Below, one piece after another: positions 34,653 through 46,466 of a DNA stretch of 64,000 nucleotides. A program made the translations under genes and the position numbers. The notes below the pieces were generated by a model. The model did not search any database. It was not told the origin of the DNA and saw only the letters and a program-made list of their open reading frames with translations. The first letter of the stretch is position 1; each line of letters opens with the position of its first letter. The stretch covers positions 3,782,001 to 3,846,000 of the forward strand of contig NZ_AP022600.1 in the NCBI RefSeq assembly GCF_010725885.1. The letters are read 5' to 3'. The DNA is from Mycolicibacterium tokaiense (lineage in GTDB: Bacteria > Actinomycetota > Actinomycetes > Mycobacteriales > Mycobacteriaceae).

Positions 34653-36362
34653 ATGGCCATGGTGAGTTTTTCCGTGGTCGAGGCCGGCATCGCCGACCTG
34701 CGCGCAGCGCTGCAGGAGGGTGAGGTCACCAGTGTGGCGCTGGTCGAGGCCTACCTGGCCCGCATCGACGCCTACGACCGCAACGGCCCGCTGTTGAACG
34801 CCATCGTGGAGCTGAACTCCGCGGCCCTCGACGAGGCCGCGGGAGCGGACCGGCGCCGGGCCCGCGGGGAGAGCCTGGGCCCGCTGGACGGCATCCCGTA
34901 CACCGCCAAGGACAGTTACCTGGTGCGGGGGATGACCGCGGCTGCGGGTTCACACGCTTTCGCGACCCTGATCGCCCAGCGTGATGCGTTCGCCGTGGAG
35001 CGCTTGCGCGCCGGCGGCGCCATCCTGTTGGGGCTGACCAACATGCCGCCGATGGCCAACGGCGGTATGCAGCGCGGGCTCTACGGCCGCGCGGAAAGTC
35101 CTTACAACGCCGACTACCTCACCGCGGCGTTCGGCTCCGGGTCGTCCAACGGTTCGGGCACCGCCACCGCCGCCAGCTTCGCAGCGTTCGGCCTCGGCGA
35201 AGAGACCTGGTCCAGTGGTCGGGCTCCGGCGACCAACAACGCACTGTGCGCGTATACGCCGTCTCGCGGTGTCATCTCGGTGCGCGGGAACTGGCCGCTG
35301 GTGCCGACCATGGACGTGGTGGTACCGCACACCAGAACGATGGCCGACATGTTCGAGGTCCTCGACGTCATCGTCGCCGACGACAGCGACCCCCGCGGCG
35401 ATCTGTGGCGCGCGCAGCCCTGGGTGAGCATTCCGCGGGCCTCACAGGTGCGCCCCGAGTCCTACGTCGCTCTGCGCCATCGTGCTTCACTGTCCGGCAA
35501 GCGGTTCGGCGTTCCGCGCATGTACGTCAACGCCGACCCCGACGCCGGCGGCGCGGGGATCGGCGGTGCCACCGGCCAGCCGATCCACACCCGGGAGTCG
35601 GTGATGGCGCTCTACCGCGCCGCCGAAGCCGACCTGCGCGCCGCCGGAGCCGAAGTGGTGCTGGTCGACTTTCCTGTGGTGACGAATTACGAAGGCGACC
35701 GGCCCGGGGCGCCGACCATCCGGACCAGGGGACTGGTCAGTGCCGAGTTCCTGGACCAGGAGATCCGCGAGCTTTCGGCATGGTTCTGGGACGACTTCCT
35801 GCGCGCCAACAACGATCCCGCACTCAACCGGCTCGCGGATGTCGACGGCAGCCGGATCTGGGTGCACCCGGAAGGCGCACTGCCGGACCGGGTGGACGGG
35901 TTCGACGACGACATCAACGACTATCCCGCCGTCGTGGCTGCCCACCACGTCGAGACCTTCCTGGACATCCCGCACCTGGAGAGCGGTCTGCGCGGTCTGG
36001 AACAGACGCGGATGACCGATCTCGAACAGTGGATGGACGAGCTCGGGCTCGACGCGGTGGTGTTCCCTGCCGTCGCGGATGTCGGCCCGGCGGACATGGA
36101 CGTCAACCCCGCCTCGGCCGATCTCGGCTGGCGCAACGGGGTGTGGGTGGCCAACGGCAACCTGGTGCCGCGTCATCTCGGCATCCCCACCGTCACGGTG
36201 CCGATGGGGACGATGGCCGACATCGGCATGCCCGTCGGATTGACCTTCGCCGGACGCGCGTATGACGACACCGCATTGCTGCGTTTCGCGGCGGCGTTCG
36301 AAGCCACCGGCGCGCGGCGCACCGTCCCTCCGCGTACCCCGGAGCTAGACGAACAGGGCTGA
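34653..36362 (+). CDS. Amidase signature family hydrolase
   Basis: A 569-residue amidase. The Ser-cis-Ser-Lys triad is visible: Lys in IPYTAKDSY (about 86), the cis-Ser in the Gly/Ser loop AAFGSGSSNGSG (about 165-173) and the nucleophile in EETWSSGRAPATNN (about 190). Family members hydrolyse amides, nitrile-derived amides or ureido groups; the substrate is unknown. The first ATG at 34653 or the one at 34659 may be used. The last 18 bases overlap the end of nuoN on the other strand. Confidence 0.88.
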   Translation: MAMVSFSVVEAGIADLRAALQEGEVTSVALVEAYLARIDAYDRNGPLLNAIVELNSAALDEAAGADRRRARGESLGPLDGIPYTAKDSYLVRGMTAAAGSHAFATLIAQRDAFAVERLRAGGAILLGLTNMPPMANGGMQRGLYGRAESPYNADYLTAAFGSGSSNGSGTATAASFAAFGLGEETWSSGRAPATNNALCAYTPSRGVISVRGNWPLVPTMDVVVPHTRTMADMFEVLDVIVADDSDPRGDLWRAQPWVSIPRASQVRPESYVALRHRASLSGKRFGVPRMYVNADPDAGGAGIGGATGQPIHTRESVMALYRAAEADLRAAGAEVVLVDFPVVTNYEGDRPGAPTIRTRGLVSAEFLDQEIRELSAWFWDDFLRANNDPALNRLADVDGSRIWVHPEGALPDRVDGFDDDINDYPAVVAAHHVETFLDIPHLESGLRGLEQTRMTDLEQWMDELGLDAVVFPAVADVGPADMDVNPASADLGWRNGVWVANGNLVPRHLGIPTVTVPMGTMADIGMPVGLTFAGRAYDDTALLRFAAAFEATGARRTVPPRTPELDEQG

Positions 36363-37913
36363 GCCGGTGGCGAAGTCCAGCAACGGTTGGGGCAGCGCAC
36401 CGAGGGCGAAGGTGACGGCGGCGGCCACGGTCACGGTGGCGACAGTGAGCGAGCTGGGGTTCACCACCTCCGGAGCGTCGGAGGGTGGATCGGTGAAGAA
36501 CATCAGCACGATCACGCGCACGTAGAAGTAGGCCGCGATGGCGCTGGCGATCACACCGACGATCACCAGTGGAATGGCCCCGCCCTCACCGGCGGCCTTG
36601 AAGACCGCGAACTTGCTGACGAAACCACTGGTCAGCGGTATGCCGGCGAACGCCAGCAGGAACAGTGAGAACACTACGCCCACCAGTGGATAACGGCGAC
36701 CCAACCCGGCCCACTGCGCCAGGCCGGTGGCCTCCTCCCCGTCCGGGGACCGCACCAGGCTCACCACCGCGAACGCGCCCAGCGTCGAGAACCCGTACGC
36801 GAACAGGTAGAACAGCGTGCCGGACAGGCCGTTGTCGTTGAGTGCGATGACGCCGGTGAGGATGAACCCGGCGTGGGCCACGGCCGAATACGCGAGCATA
36901 CGTTTGACATCGGTCTGGGTGACGGCGGTGATGGTGCCCACCACCATGGTCAGGATGGCGATGGCCCACATCATGGGCCGCCAGTCGTCGCGCAGTTCGG
37001 GCAGCGCGACGTAGAAGATCCGCAGCATCGCGCCGAACGCCGCCACCTTGGTGGCCGCCGCCATGAATGCGGTGACGGAGGTGGGTGCTCCCTGGTAGAC
37101 GTCGGGGATCCACGAATGGAACGGCACGGCACCCACTTTGAACAACACCCCGACAGCAAGCAGCCCGATGCCGATCAGCACGATGGCGGGCCCGCCGGTT
37201 CCGGTGTCGGTGGCGACTGCGTCGGCGATGCCCGACAGCGAGAACGTGCCACTGTAGCCGTACATGAGCGCGACGCCGTAGAGGAAGAACGCCGACGAGA
37301 ACGCGCCCAGCAGAAAGTATTTCAGCGCGGCTTCCTGGGAGAGCAGGCGCTGCCGGCGAGCCAGCCCGCACAGCAGGTACAGCGGCAGGGACAGCACCTC
37401 GAGGGCGATGAACATGGTCAGCAGGTCCTCGGCGGCGGGGAACAGCAGCATGCCGCCGATGGCGAACATCGTCAGCGGGAAGACCTCGGTCTGCACCACC
37501 CCCGCCTTGACTGCCACCTTCTCCGCCACACTGCCTGCGATGGCCGATGCCTGAGGGGTGAACCCATCCAAACCCGTTGTCTCGCCGCCACTGCCGGTCA
37601 CGATGCGGCGCTCGGCCATCAGCAGCACGCCGAGGATGGCGATCAGCAGCACGGTGCCCTGCAGGAACAGCGTCACCGGGTCGACGGCCACTGCGCCCAT
37701 GACGGCCAGTTGACCCGGCGTGCCGTGCAGGTCACGCGCCAGCACCACCACGGCGACGAAGGCTGCGGCCAGCGCGCCCAGGGACAGCACCACCTGGCTG
37801 CGGTACCGCGCACCGCGGGGCAGGAACGCCTCCACCAGCACGCCGGCCACGGCGGCGCCGAAGACGATCAGCATGGGCAGGATCAACGAGTATTCGACGC
37901 TGGGTGCGTTCAC
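36345..37913 (-). CDS. nuoN: NADH-quinone oxidoreductase subunit N
   Basis: A 522-residue antiporter-like membrane subunit of complex I with about 14 hydrophobic helices. Signature stretches are LEVLSLPLYLLCGLARR, the MRP-type VGAVPFHSWIPDVYQG and TQTDVKRMLAYSAVAHAG; the conserved Lys and Glu of the proton channel are in these. It is the last nuo gene, with a GTG start overlapping the nuoM stop. A long N-terminal loop (about residues 115-140) is typical of actinobacterial NuoN. Confidence 0.97.
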   Translation of the reverse strand: MNAPSVEYSLILPMLIVFGAAVAGVLVEAFLPRGARYRSQVVLSLGALAAAFVAVVVLARDLHGTPGQLAVMGAVAVDPVTLFLQGTVLLIAILGVLLMAERRIVTGSGGETTGLDGFTPQASAIAGSVAEKVAVKAGVVQTEVFPLTMFAIGGMLLFPAAEDLLTMFIALEVLSLPLYLLCGLARRQRLLSQEAALKYFLLGAFSSAFFLYGVALMYGYSGTFSLSGIADAVATDTGTGGPAIVLIGIGLLAVGVLFKVGAVPFHSWIPDVYQGAPTSVTAFMAAATKVAAFGAMLRIFYVALPELRDDWRPMMWAIAILTMVVGTITAVTQTDVKRMLAYSAVAHAGFILTGVIALNDNGLSGTLFYLFAYGFSTLGAFAVVSLVRSPDGEEATGLAQWAGLGRRYPLVGVVFSLFLLAFAGIPLTSGFVSKFAVFKAAGEGGAIPLVIVGVIASAIAAYFYVRVIVLMFFTDPPSDAPEVVNPSSLTVATVTVAAAVTFALGALPQPLLDFATGSALFV

Positions 37914-39466
37914 GGCACCGTCCCTTCCGCGATCGCGGGATCCTGTTGATCGATGGTGGTCAACGTGTGTTCCACCGCGGGGTTGATGATGTCCAGCGCC
38001 GGTTTGGGATACACGCCCAGCACCAGCAGCAGGGCGATCAGCGGTGCGACCACGGCGATCTCGCGTGGCACCAGATCACGCACCCCCTTGCTGTCCACCG
38101 TGACGGGTCCGGTCATCATGCGCTGATACAGCCACAGGATGTAGACCGCGGAGAGCACCAGGGCCGCCGAGGCGAGCACCGCGAACACCGGGTAGCGGGT
38201 GAACGTGCCGATGAGGACCAGGAACTCGCTGATGAACGGTGCCAGACCAGGCAGGGAGAGGGTGGCCAGACCGGCGACCAGGAAGGTGCCCGCCAGCACC
38301 GGCGCCACCTTCTGTACGCCCCCGTAGGAGGCGATGAGCCTGCTACCGCGGCGCGAGACCAGGAACCCGGCGATCAGGAACAGTGCGGCGGTGGAGATGC
38401 CGTGATTGACCATGTAGAGCGTCGACCCGGACTGACCCTGACTGGTCATCACGAAGATGCCGAGGATGATGAAGCCGAAATGACTGATCGAGGTGTAGGC
38501 GATGAGCCGCATGACGTCGGTCTGCCCGATGGCGACAATGGCGCCGTAGACGATGCCGATGACTGCCAGCGTGATGACAAACGGACGGAACAGCGTCGAC
38601 GGCTCCGGGAAGAGCTGCAGGCAGTAGCGCAGCATGCCGAAGGTGCCCACTTTGTCGACGATGGCCATCATCAGCACGGCGGTGGCCGGGGTGGATTCCA
38701 CCGCTGCGTCGGGCAGCCATCGGTGGAACGGCCACAGCGGCGCCTTGATCGCGAACGCGAACATGAACCCGAGGAAGAGTGCGTTGAGGATGGCCGGGTC
38801 CACCGCCAACTCACCCGAGGACACCGCGGCGACGATGGCGCGGAAGTCGAAGGTGCCGCCGTCGAAGGCAGTGCTGTTGGCGGTCACCACATACAGCCCC
38901 ACCACGGCGGCCAGCATCACCAGGCCACCGAAGAGGTTGTACAGCAGGAACTTCACCGCCGCCTTGCCGCGGCCCGCGCCCCCGAAACCGCCGATGAGGA
39001 AGTACATCGGAATGAGCATGGCCTCGAAGAAGACGTAGAACAGCAGCACGTCCAGCGCCACCAGGGAGATGAGCACCATGCCTTCGACGGCCAGGGTCAG
39101 GGCCACGTAGCTGTGCGCCGATCGCCCCGACAGTGCCGTCTGGTCCTGGGTGTCGTTCCACCCGGCCAGCAACAGCAGCGGTACCAGCACCGCCGTCAGC
39201 ACCACCAACGCCAACGCAATCCCGTCGACACCCAGGATGTACCCGGTGCCGAACGACGGGATCCACGGGTGGTCCTCGACGAACTGGTACTGCGCGCCGG
39301 CCGGGTCGAACCCGACTGCCAGCACCAGCGCCACGGCGAGCACCGCCAGCGCCACCGCCACACCCAGGTACTTGGCCAGCTGCCGGGCCGCGGCAGGCAG
39401 CAGGATGATCAGCACGGCCCCCACCATGGGGACGGCCCACAGCACGGTCAACCAGGGGATGTTCAT
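37910..39466 (-). CDS. nuoM: NADH-quinone oxidoreductase subunit M
   Basis: A 518-residue proton-pumping subunit with about 14 helices: FYVFFEAMLIPMYFLIGGFG, KAPLWPFHRWLPDA and TDVMRLIAYTSISHFG carry the conserved Glu and Lys residues. I start at the ATG at 39466 ([10 protein letters not shown]), which forms TGATG with the nuoL stop; two in-frame GTGs at 39472 and 39469 just upstream are possible. It overlaps nuoN by four bases. Confidence 0.97.
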   Translation of the reverse strand: MNIPWLTVLWAVPMVGAVLIILLPAAARQLAKYLGVAVALAVLAVALVLAVGFDPAGAQYQFVEDHPWIPSFGTGYILGVDGIALALVVLTAVLVPLLLLAGWNDTQDQTALSGRSAHSYVALTLAVEGMVLISLVALDVLLFYVFFEAMLIPMYFLIGGFGGAGRGKAAVKFLLYNLFGGLVMLAAVVGLYVVTANSTAFDGGTFDFRAIVAAVSSGELAVDPAILNALFLGFMFAFAIKAPLWPFHRWLPDAAVESTPATAVLMMAIVDKVGTFGMLRYCLQLFPEPSTLFRPFVITLAVIGIVYGAIVAIGQTDVMRLIAYTSISHFGFIILGIFVMTSQGQSGSTLYMVNHGISTAALFLIAGFLVSRRGSRLIASYGGVQKVAPVLAGTFLVAGLATLSLPGLAPFISEFLVLIGTFTRYPVFAVLASAALVLSAVYILWLYQRMMTGPVTVDSKGVRDLVPREIAVVAPLIALLLVLGVYPKPALDIINPAVEHTLTTIDQQDPAIAEGTVP

Positions 39467-41343
39467 CACCACACCCTCACCACCAGCACGGCGCCCACCA
39501 CCAGGGCGGCGCCCGCGAGCATGGACAGCGCATAGGACCGGGCAAAACCGGTCTGGACGGTGCGCATCCGCCGCGACGCCGCCCCGATCAGCGCGGCCAG
39601 TCCGTCGGCCGCCCCGTCGACCCCCTTGTCGTCCACGGACACCAGATCGTGGGTGAGGCGTTGGCCGGGTCGCATGAACGCCGCCTCGTTGAACGCGTCG
39701 CCGTAGAGGTCCCGGCGGGCGGCGACCGTCAGCGCCGACACGTCCTGCGGCGCGGTCTCCGGCACCGGACGCGTGGCGTAGCTGCGGTAGGCCACTCCGA
39801 TGCCGGCGGCGACGACAGCCAAGGTGATGGTGGTCATGGCCCAGACGGGGATGACGTGGTGGGTTTCGTGGGTGCCGACGACCGGTTCGAGGAAGGTTGA
39901 CAGGGTGCCGCCGATGGCCAGTGCGGCGCCGGCTCCGACGGATCCCAGGGCGAGGATGATCATGGGTGCGGTCATCAGGGCGGGGGATTCATGCGGGTGG
40001 GTGTCGGGATTCCAGCGTTTCTCGCCGAAGAATGTCAGGAGCATGACCCGGGTCATGTAGAAGGCGGTGATGCCGGCGCCCAGCAGGGTCGCCCCGCCCA
40101 ACAGTGCGCCTGTGAGTCCGCCTGCGGCGAAGGCGATCTCGATGATGGCGTCCTTGGAGAAGAAGCCGGCCAGTGGCGGCACACCGATGATGGCCAGGTA
40201 CCCCAGGCCGAAGGTCGCGAAGGTGACCGGCAGGTACCGGCGCAACCCGCCGTAGCGGCGCATGTCGGTCTCGTCGCCCATGGCGTGCATCACCGAGCCG
40301 GCGCCCAGGAACAACCCGGCTTTGAAGAACCCGTGGGTGAGCAGGTGCATGATCGCGATGGCATAGCCGGCCGGGCCCAGACCCGCGGCCAGCACCATGT
40401 ACCCGATCTGCGACATCGTCGATGCCGCCAGCGCCTTCTTGATGTCGTCTTTGGCGCAGCCGATGATCGCGCCGAACACCAGGGTGATCGCGCCGATGGT
40501 CACCACCGCGCCCTGGGCGATCGGGGCGGCGTCGTAGATCGGGCCGCAGCGCACGATCAGGTAGACCCCGGCGGTCACCATGGTGGCGGCGTGGATGAGC
40601 GCCGAGACCGGGGTGGGGCCCTCCATCGCGTCACCGAGCCACGACTGCAACGGGAACTGGGCCGACTTCCCGCAGGCCGCCAACAGCAGCAGCAGCCCGA
40701 TGGCGGTGACCGTGCCGCCCGAGAGGGCCGGTACCGCGTCGAAGACTCCGGCGTAGGACAGGGTGCCGGCATCGGCCCACATCACCATCAGCGCCACCGC
40801 CAGGCCGATGTCGCCGACGCGGTTGACCACGAAGGCCTTCTTGGCTGCGGTCGCTGCCGACGGTTTGTGCGACCAGAACCCGATCAGCAGATACGAGGCC
40901 AGGCCCACCCCTTCCCAGCCCATGTACAGGCCCAGGAAGTTGTCGGCGAGCACCAGCAGCAGCATGGCGGCGACGAACAGGTTGAGGTAGGCGAAAAATC
41001 GCCGGCGGTCGGGGTCGTCGGCCATGTAGCCGACGGAGTAGATGTGGATGAGCAGGCCGACCCCGGTGATCAGCAGCACGAAACACACACTGAGCGCGTC
41101 GAGTTGCAGGCCGAAGTCCAGCTGCAGCTGGGCCACCGGCACCCAGGAGAACAGCACCTGGTGGATCACCCGGTCCTGCGGCGCCCGGCCCAGCAGCGTG
41201 ACGAACTGCGCCACCGCCGTGCCGAACGCGGCGGCCATGGTGGCACATCCCAGCAGGTGCCCCCACGCGTCGGTGGCGCGCCCGCCGAGCAGCAGCACCG
41301 CAGCGCCGGCCAGCGGCGCCACGATCAACCACAGCAGGTCCAT
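39466..41343 (-). CDS. nuoL: NADH-quinone oxidoreductase subunit L
   Basis: A 625-residue subunit, the distal proton pump with the long lateral helix at the C terminus. Motifs: [55 protein letters not shown] (in parts) and [17 protein letters not shown]. It lies seven bases after nuoK. Length agrees with other mycobacterial NuoL proteins. Confidence 0.97.
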   Translation of the reverse strand: MDLLWLIVAPLAGAAVLLLGGRATDAWGHLLGCATMAAAFGTAVAQFVTLLGRAPQDRVIHQVLFSWVPVAQLQLDFGLQLDALSVCFVLLITGVGLLIHIYSVGYMADDPDRRRFFAYLNLFVAAMLLLVLADNFLGLYMGWEGVGLASYLLIGFWSHKPSAATAAKKAFVVNRVGDIGLAVALMVMWADAGTLSYAGVFDAVPALSGGTVTAIGLLLLLAACGKSAQFPLQSWLGDAMEGPTPVSALIHAATMVTAGVYLIVRCGPIYDAAPIAQGAVVTIGAITLVFGAIIGCAKDDIKKALAASTMSQIGYMVLAAGLGPAGYAIAIMHLLTHGFFKAGLFLGAGSVMHAMGDETDMRRYGGLRRYLPVTFATFGLGYLAIIGVPPLAGFFSKDAIIEIAFAAGGLTGALLGGATLLGAGITAFYMTRVMLLTFFGEKRWNPDTHPHESPALMTAPMIILALGSVGAGAALAIGGTLSTFLEPVVGTHETHHVIPVWAMTTITLAVVAAGIGVAYRSYATRPVPETAPQDVSALTVAARRDLYGDAFNEAAFMRPGQRLTHDLVSVDDKGVDGAADGLAALIGAASRRMRTVQTGFARSYALSMLAGAALVVGAVLVVRVW

Positions 41344-41350
41344 CGGTGCC

Positions 41351-41650
41351 TCAGCCCCTCAAGAGGTTCGCGTCGTCGACATTGGCGGACTGGCGGGTGC
41401 GGTAGATGGTCATGATGATGGCCAGCCCGACCACCACCTCACAGGCCGCGACCACCATGGTGAAGAAGGCGACCACCTGGCCGTCGAGTTGCCCGTGCAT
41501 CCGGGAGAAGGTGACAAACGCCAGATTGCACGCATTGAGCATCAGCTCCACACACATGAACATGACGATGGCATTGCGCCGCAACAACACCCCCGCCGCA
41601 CCGATCGTGAACAGCAGTGCGGACAGGTAGAGGTAGTTCTCGGGGTTCAC
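41351..41650 (-). CDS. nuoK: NADH-quinone oxidoreductase subunit K
   Basis: A 99-residue, three-helix subunit ([53 protein letters not shown]). The buried Glu residues in helices two and three, needed for proton transfer, are both present (VELMLN and CEVVVG). GTG start in a GTGA overlap with nuoJ. Confidence 0.97.
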   Translation of the reverse strand: MNPENYLYLSALLFTIGAAGVLLRRNAIVMFMCVELMLNACNLAFVTFSRMHGQLDGQVVAFFTMVVAACEVVVGLAIIMTIYRTRQSANVDDANLLRG

Positions 41651-42375
41651 CGCAGGTCATCCTCGTCGAGCGAACGAGGGTTCAGGATGGCGCTGACCGA
41701 CAGCATCGCGCTGGAGCCGTCGGGTAGCCGCGCCGGCATGTCGACCGCGTTGTGCCGGGCATACACCCCCGAACTCGGCAGCGTGGTCGGGTGCCCGCCG
41801 GGCCGGAACCGCTCGATCGCCAACTCGCGCTGGGTTTTCCGTCTCTCGAACCGCTCACGGTGCGCCAGCACCATTGCTCCCAGCGCCGCGGTGATCAGCA
41901 GGGCGCTGGTGATCTCGAACGCCCACAGATACTTGGTGAAGATCAGGGCCGCCAGGCCCTCGACGTTGCCGCCGGCGTTGGCCTGCGCCAAGCCGGCGAA
42001 GCCGCCGTCGGCGGCCAGCGTGGTCGACACCGAGCCGATACCGGCGATCAACAGGATGCCGAAGCCGACACCGGCCACCAGTGCGGCGATGCGTTGTCCG
42101 CGCAGAGTTTCCACCAGTGACTCCGACGAGTCCACGCCGATCAGCATGAGGACGAACAGGAACAGCATCATCACCGCGCCGGTGTACACCACCACCTGCA
42201 CCACCCCCAGGAACAACGCATCCTGGGCCACGTACAGCATCGCCAGCGCGATCATGGTGGACGCCAGGAAGATCGCGGAGTACACCGCCTTCGGAGCGGC
42301 CACCACACCCACAGCTCCGGCCACCGCGATGGCGCCCAGGATCCAGAAGGCAACGGCTTCGGCTGTGGATGTCAT
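41647..42375 (-). CDS. nuoJ: NADH-quinone oxidoreductase subunit J
   Basis: A 242-residue subunit with five helices followed by a soluble tail (about 180-242), as in other actinobacteria. [21 protein letters not shown] is the most typical helix, with the bulge that changes conformation in the proton pathway. Four-base overlaps with nuoI and nuoK. Confidence 0.96.
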   Translation of the reverse strand: MTSTAEAVAFWILGAIAVAGAVGVVAAPKAVYSAIFLASTMIALAMLYVAQDALFLGVVQVVVYTGAVMMLFLFVLMLIGVDSSESLVETLRGQRIAALVAGVGFGILLIAGIGSVSTTLAADGGFAGLAQANAGGNVEGLAALIFTKYLWAFEITSALLITAALGAMVLAHRERFERRKTQRELAIERFRPGGHPTTLPSSGVYARHNAVDMPARLPDGSSAMLSVSAILNPRSLDEDDLR

Positions 42376-42875
42376 TTCACATGACCCAGGTAGTAGTCGT
42401 CGTCAGTCGTGCCCTCGGCCATCGCGTGCGGCGGTGGCTGCATGCCCTCCTGCAGCGGGGCGAGCAGCTTGTCCTTGCCATAGATGAGGTCGGCGCGGTT
42501 GTCGTCGGCCATCTCGTAGTCGTTGGTCATGGTCAGAGCCCTGGTGGGGCAGGCTTCGATGCACAGCCCGCAGCCGATGCAGCGCAGGTAGTTGATCTGG
42601 TACACCCGCCCGTAGCGTTCGCCGGGGGAGAAGCGCTCCTGCTCGGTGTTGTCGGCGCCTTCGACGTAGATGGCGTCCGCCGGGCAGGCCCACGCACACA
42701 GTTCGCAGCCGATGCACTTCTCCAGACCGTCGGCGTACCGGTTGAGTTGGTGGCGGCCGTGGTAGCGGGGCTCGGTGGCCTTGTCGGTGTCCGGGTACTG
42801 CTGGGTCATCGGCTTGGTGAACATCGAGGAGAACGTCACCCCGAAACCCGATACACCGTCGAGGAACTTAGGCAT
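42372..42875 (-). CDS. nuoI: NADH-quinone oxidoreductase subunit I
   Basis: A 167-residue subunit with two 4Fe-4S ferredoxin motifs: [12 protein letters not shown] (Cys 54, 57, 60, 64) and [12 protein letters not shown] (Cys 99, 102, 105, 109), forming clusters N6a and N6b that hand electrons to NuoB. The C-terminal tail is acidic. It overlaps nuoH by eight bases and nuoJ by four. Confidence 0.97.
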   Translation of the reverse strand: MPKFLDGVSGFGVTFSSMFTKPMTQQYPDTDKATEPRYHGRHQLNRYADGLEKCIGCELCAWACPADAIYVEGADNTEQERFSPGERYGRVYQINYLRCIGCGLCIEACPTRALTMTNDYEMADDNRADLIYGKDKLLAPLQEGMQPPPHAMAEGTTDDDYYLGHVK

Positions 42876-44094
42876 GGGTGGTCTCCTTGCGGGGTATCGG
42901 CGGCACCGGGAAGGGGCTGTCGTCGGTGGGCGTGGGTGGGAGGGCTGCTCGGATCCGGCGGCGCCGCCGGGAATTCCAGAGCACCAGGACGGACAGGGCC
43001 GCCACCAGGAAGCCGAGGTAGACCACGGCGGTCACCCAGGGCGGCGCTCCGTCGTTGCGGACCTGGTGGGTGACGGCGACGGTGGCGATCCAGGCCAGGG
43101 AGACCGGGATCAGCAGTTTCCATCCCAGCGCCATGAACTGGTCGTAGCGCAGCCGCGGCAGGGTGGCCCGCAACCACATGTACAGGAACAGGAAGCCCCA
43201 CACCTTGGCCACGAACCACAGCACCGGCCACCACCCGGAGTTGGCTCCGTCGATCATGCTGACCGGCCACGGGGCCTGCCACCCGCCCAGGAACATCGTG
43301 GTCGCCAGCGCCGAGACCGTCGTCATGTTCACGTACTCGGCCAGCATGAACATCGCGAACTTCAGCGACGAGTACTCGGTGTGGAATCCGCCCACCAGTT
43401 CGCCCTCGGCTTCGGGCAAGTCGAACGGGGCGCGGTTGGTCTCACCGACCATCGCTGTCACATAGACCAGGAACGAGGGCAGCAGCAGGACCACAAACCA
43501 CGTCTGGGCCTGGGCGGCGACAATGCCCGAGGTGGACATGGTGCCGGCGTAGAGGAACACCGCCACAAACGACAACGCCATGGCGATCTCGTAGGACACC
43601 ACCTGCGCCGAGGACCGCAACCCGCCCAGCAGCGGATAGGTGGACCCGGATGCCCAGCCGGCCAACACGATTCCGTACACCCCCACCGACGTCACCGCCA
43701 GCACGTAGAGCACGGCCACCGGGAGGTCGGTCAGCTGCAGGGGCGTGGCGTGACCGAACACCGACACCATCGGGCCCAGCGGGATCACCGCGAACGCCAT
43801 GATGGCGGGGATGACGGCGATCACCGGCGCCATCAGGTAGATCGGCTTGTCCACACCCGCCGGCACCAAACCCTCCTTGAGGGCGAGTTTCACCCCGTCG
43901 GCCAGGCTCTGCAGCAGACCGAACGGACCCACCCGGTTGGGCCCGAACCGCATCTGCATACGGCCCAGGATCTTGCGTTCCACCAGGATCGCCACCAGCA
44001 CGGTCAGCAGCAGGAACACAAAAATCGCCAATGCCTTGCCCAGCATCAACCACCACGGATCCTGACCGAACACACTCAGATCGGGATGACTCAT
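42868..44094 (-). CDS. nuoH: NADH-quinone oxidoreductase subunit H
   Basis: A 408-residue membrane subunit at the quinone site, with eight helices. The conserved loops [49 protein letters not shown] and [13 protein letters not shown] are all present. It starts at ATG 44094 (ATGA with the nuoG stop); a longer open frame upstream is antisense-like inside nuoG and is rejected. The C terminus has a polyarginine stretch and a Pro-rich tail. Confidence 0.97.
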   Translation of the reverse strand: MSHPDLSVFGQDPWWLMLGKALAIFVFLLLTVLVAILVERKILGRMQMRFGPNRVGPFGLLQSLADGVKLALKEGLVPAGVDKPIYLMAPVIAVIPAIMAFAVIPLGPMVSVFGHATPLQLTDLPVAVLYVLAVTSVGVYGIVLAGWASGSTYPLLGGLRSSAQVVSYEIAMALSFVAVFLYAGTMSTSGIVAAQAQTWFVVLLLPSFLVYVTAMVGETNRAPFDLPEAEGELVGGFHTEYSSLKFAMFMLAEYVNMTTVSALATTMFLGGWQAPWPVSMIDGANSGWWPVLWFVAKVWGFLFLYMWLRATLPRLRYDQFMALGWKLLIPVSLAWIATVAVTHQVRNDGAPPWVTAVVYLGFLVAALSVLVLWNSRRRRRIRAALPPTPTDDSPFPVPPIPRKETTHA

Positions 44095-46466
44095 GAGATG
44101 TCTCCTCGCGCGATGCTCACCACGGCACCGGCGCCGGCACCCAAGAGCTGGTGCACCGGGCTTCCGGGTGCGTTCAGCGGAACCCACACCACCCGGTCGG
44201 GCATCTGCGTCACCTCCAGCGGCAGAGTGAGTGATCCGCGGGCGGTCCCCACCCGCACGAGATCCCCGCCGGCTGCGCCGATCTCGGCGGCGGTGGCCGC
44301 CGACAGGCGTGCCGCCGGCGGCCGGGCGGTACCCGCCAGATGCGGTTCGCCGTCCTGTAAGCGGCCGGCGTCCAACAGCATCCGCCAGGTGGCCAGCACC
44401 GCCTCGCCGGGCTGCGGGGTGGGCGCTACCGCGGACGGGACGTCGGGGGATGCCGGCACCCGGCCGCCCCACACTCCGAGCCGCGCCAGGTCGTCGCGGG
44501 CCTCGGCAGCGGAGCGGAAGCCGAGATCAACACCGAGCTCATCGGCCAAGGTCTGCAACACCCGCAAATCGGAGGCGGCGTTGGTGGACAGGGCCGGACC
44601 GAACGAACGGACCCGGCCCTCCCAGGTGGCGAAGGAACCGGACTTCTCGGTGGTGGGGGCCACCGGGAACACCACGTCGGCCAGTGCGGTGACGGCACTC
44701 TCACGCAACTCGAGGCTCACCACGAACGGGGCGTTCTCCAGGGCCATGCGGGCGGCGTCAGGATCGGGCAGGTCGGCCAGTTCGACGCCGCCGACCACCA
44801 ACGCGGCCAGCTCGCCGGCCTGCGCGGCGGCCACGATGGCGGCGGTGTCGCGGCCGGCGACGGTGGGCAGTCGGTCGATGTTCCACGCCCGCTCCAGCCA
44901 TCCGCGCGCGTCGTCATCGGACACCGACCGGCCGCCGGGCAACAGGTTCGGTAGGCAGCCCGCCTCCACGGCGCCGCGTTCTCCGGCGCGCCGCGGGATC
45001 CACGCCAGCCGGGCGCCGCAGCGGGCAGCCAGCCGGCCCGCTGCGGAGAATCCGCCTGGCACGTTGGCCAGACGCTCGCCGACCACCACGATGGTTCCCG
45101 CAGGCGCCTCGAGGGTCGACAGCGCTTCGGCCTCACCGCCGGGTGCGGTCATCACCAGCTCGGCGCCCAGTTTGTCCAGGCCCCGGCTCAGGAACGGCGC
45201 CAACGCCACCACCCGCAGGCCCTTCTTGCGGACAGCTTTGCGCAGCCGCAGGAAGACGATCGGTGATTCCTCCTCCGGGTCGAAGCCGGCCAGCACCACC
45301 GCCGGCGCGGTCTCGAGGTCGGCGTAGGTGACGCCCATCGCGTGCCCGGCCACGTGCGCCGCGAGGAACTGCGCCTCCTCGTCGGAGTGCGCCCGCGCCC
45401 GCATGTCGATGTCGTTGGTGCCCAACACCATCCGCGCGAACTTCGCGTAGGCGTAGGCGTCCTCGACGGTCACCCGGCCGCCCACCAGCACCCCGGTCTG
45501 TCCGGCGGAGGAGGCCAGGCCGAAGGCCGCCGTGGTGATGGCCTCCGACCACGAAGCCGGCCGCAGCGCACCGTTCTCCCGGATCAGGGGCGTCAGGATG
45601 CGATCACCCACCCGGGGATAGGTGAAGGCCCAGCGGCCCTTGTCGCAGTTCCATTCTTCGTTGACCTCCGGATCGTCGCCGGCGAGGCGGCGCAGCACGG
45701 TGCCGCGGCGGTGGTCGGTGCGCTGTGCGCAGCCGGAAGCGCAGTGTTCGCAGACGCTGGGGGTGGACACCAGGTCGAAGGGCCGGGCCCGGAAGCGGTA
45801 GGCGGTGCCGGTCAGTGCGCCCACGGGGCAGATCTGAACGGTGTTGCCGGAGAAGTACGAATCGAACGCCTCACCGGTGGCGATGCCGACCTGCTGGAGG
45901 GCGCCGCGTTCGAGCAGGTCGATGAACGGGTCGCCGGCGATCTGGGTGGAGAAGCGGGTGCAGCGGGCGCACAGCACGCAGCGTTCGCGGTCCAGGAGTA
46001 CCTGGCTCGACAGGTTGATCGGCTTGGGGAAGGTGCGCTTGACGTCGGTGAAGCGGGTTTCTTCCCGGCCGTTGGACATCGCCTGGTTCTGCAGCGGGCA
46101 TTCGCCGCCCTTGTCGCAGACCGGACAGTCCAGGGGGTGGTTGATCAGCAGCAGTTCCATCACACCGCGTTGCGCCTTGTCGGCGGCGGTGCTGGTGAGC
46201 TGGGTGCGCACCACCATGTCGGGGGACACCGTGGTGGTGCACGACGCCATGGGCTTGCGTTGGCCTTCGACCTCCACCAGGCACTGCCGGCAGGCACCCA
46301 CCGGGTCCAGCAGCGGGTGGTCGCAGAACCGGGGGATCTGCACCCCGAGGAGTTCGGCGGCGCGAATCACCAAGGTGCCCTTGGGAACCGAGATGGCTGT
46401 GTCGTCGATGGTCAACGACACCATCTCCACGGCGGGGGTCTGGCGTTCGGGCTCGGTGACGGTCAC
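44091..46466 (-). CDS. nuoG: NADH-quinone oxidoreductase subunit G
   Basis: A 791-residue iron-sulfur subunit. The 2Fe-2S domain has [15 protein letters not shown] and a fourth Cys in MASC; the His-Cys 4Fe-4S site is [14 protein letters not shown]; two further 4Fe-4S motifs start at CVLCARC. The extra N7 cluster motif CEHCASGC with a distant CDKG is present, as in actinobacteria. The rest is a molybdopterin-oxidoreductase-like domain without cofactor. GTG start at 46466 overlaps nuoF (GTGA). Confidence 0.96.
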   Translation of the reverse strand: MTVTEPERQTPAVEMVSLTIDDTAISVPKGTLVIRAAELLGVQIPRFCDHPLLDPVGACRQCLVEVEGQRKPMASCTTTVSPDMVVRTQLTSTAADKAQRGVMELLLINHPLDCPVCDKGGECPLQNQAMSNGREETRFTDVKRTFPKPINLSSQVLLDRERCVLCARCTRFSTQIAGDPFIDLLERGALQQVGIATGEAFDSYFSGNTVQICPVGALTGTAYRFRARPFDLVSTPSVCEHCASGCAQRTDHRRGTVLRRLAGDDPEVNEEWNCDKGRWAFTYPRVGDRILTPLIRENGALRPASWSEAITTAAFGLASSAGQTGVLVGGRVTVEDAYAYAKFARMVLGTNDIDMRARAHSDEEAQFLAAHVAGHAMGVTYADLETAPAVVLAGFDPEEESPIVFLRLRKAVRKKGLRVVALAPFLSRGLDKLGAELVMTAPGGEAEALSTLEAPAGTIVVVGERLANVPGGFSAAGRLAARCGARLAWIPRRAGERGAVEAGCLPNLLPGGRSVSDDDARGWLERAWNIDRLPTVAGRDTAAIVAAAQAGELAALVVGGVELADLPDPDAARMALENAPFVVSLELRESAVTALADVVFPVAPTTEKSGSFATWEGRVRSFGPALSTNAASDLRVLQTLADELGVDLGFRSAAEARDDLARLGVWGGRVPASPDVPSAVAPTPQPGEAVLATWRMLLDAGRLQDGEPHLAGTARPPAARLSAATAAEIGAAGGDLVRVGTARGSLTLPLEVTQMPDRVVWVPLNAPGSPVHQLLGAGAGAVVSIARGDIS

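Noticed and set aside
37904-41415. Long plus-strand open frames (37904-39535 and 39991-41415)
   Set aside because: Both are Glu/Gln/His/Arg-rich antisense shadows of nuoM and nuoL with no family motifs.
42775-45327. 850-codon open frame on the plus strand across nuoH and nuoG
   Set aside because: It is antisense to clear nuo genes, rich in Arg, His, Gly and Ala, and has no recognisable domain. Such long shadows are normal in GC-rich DNA.
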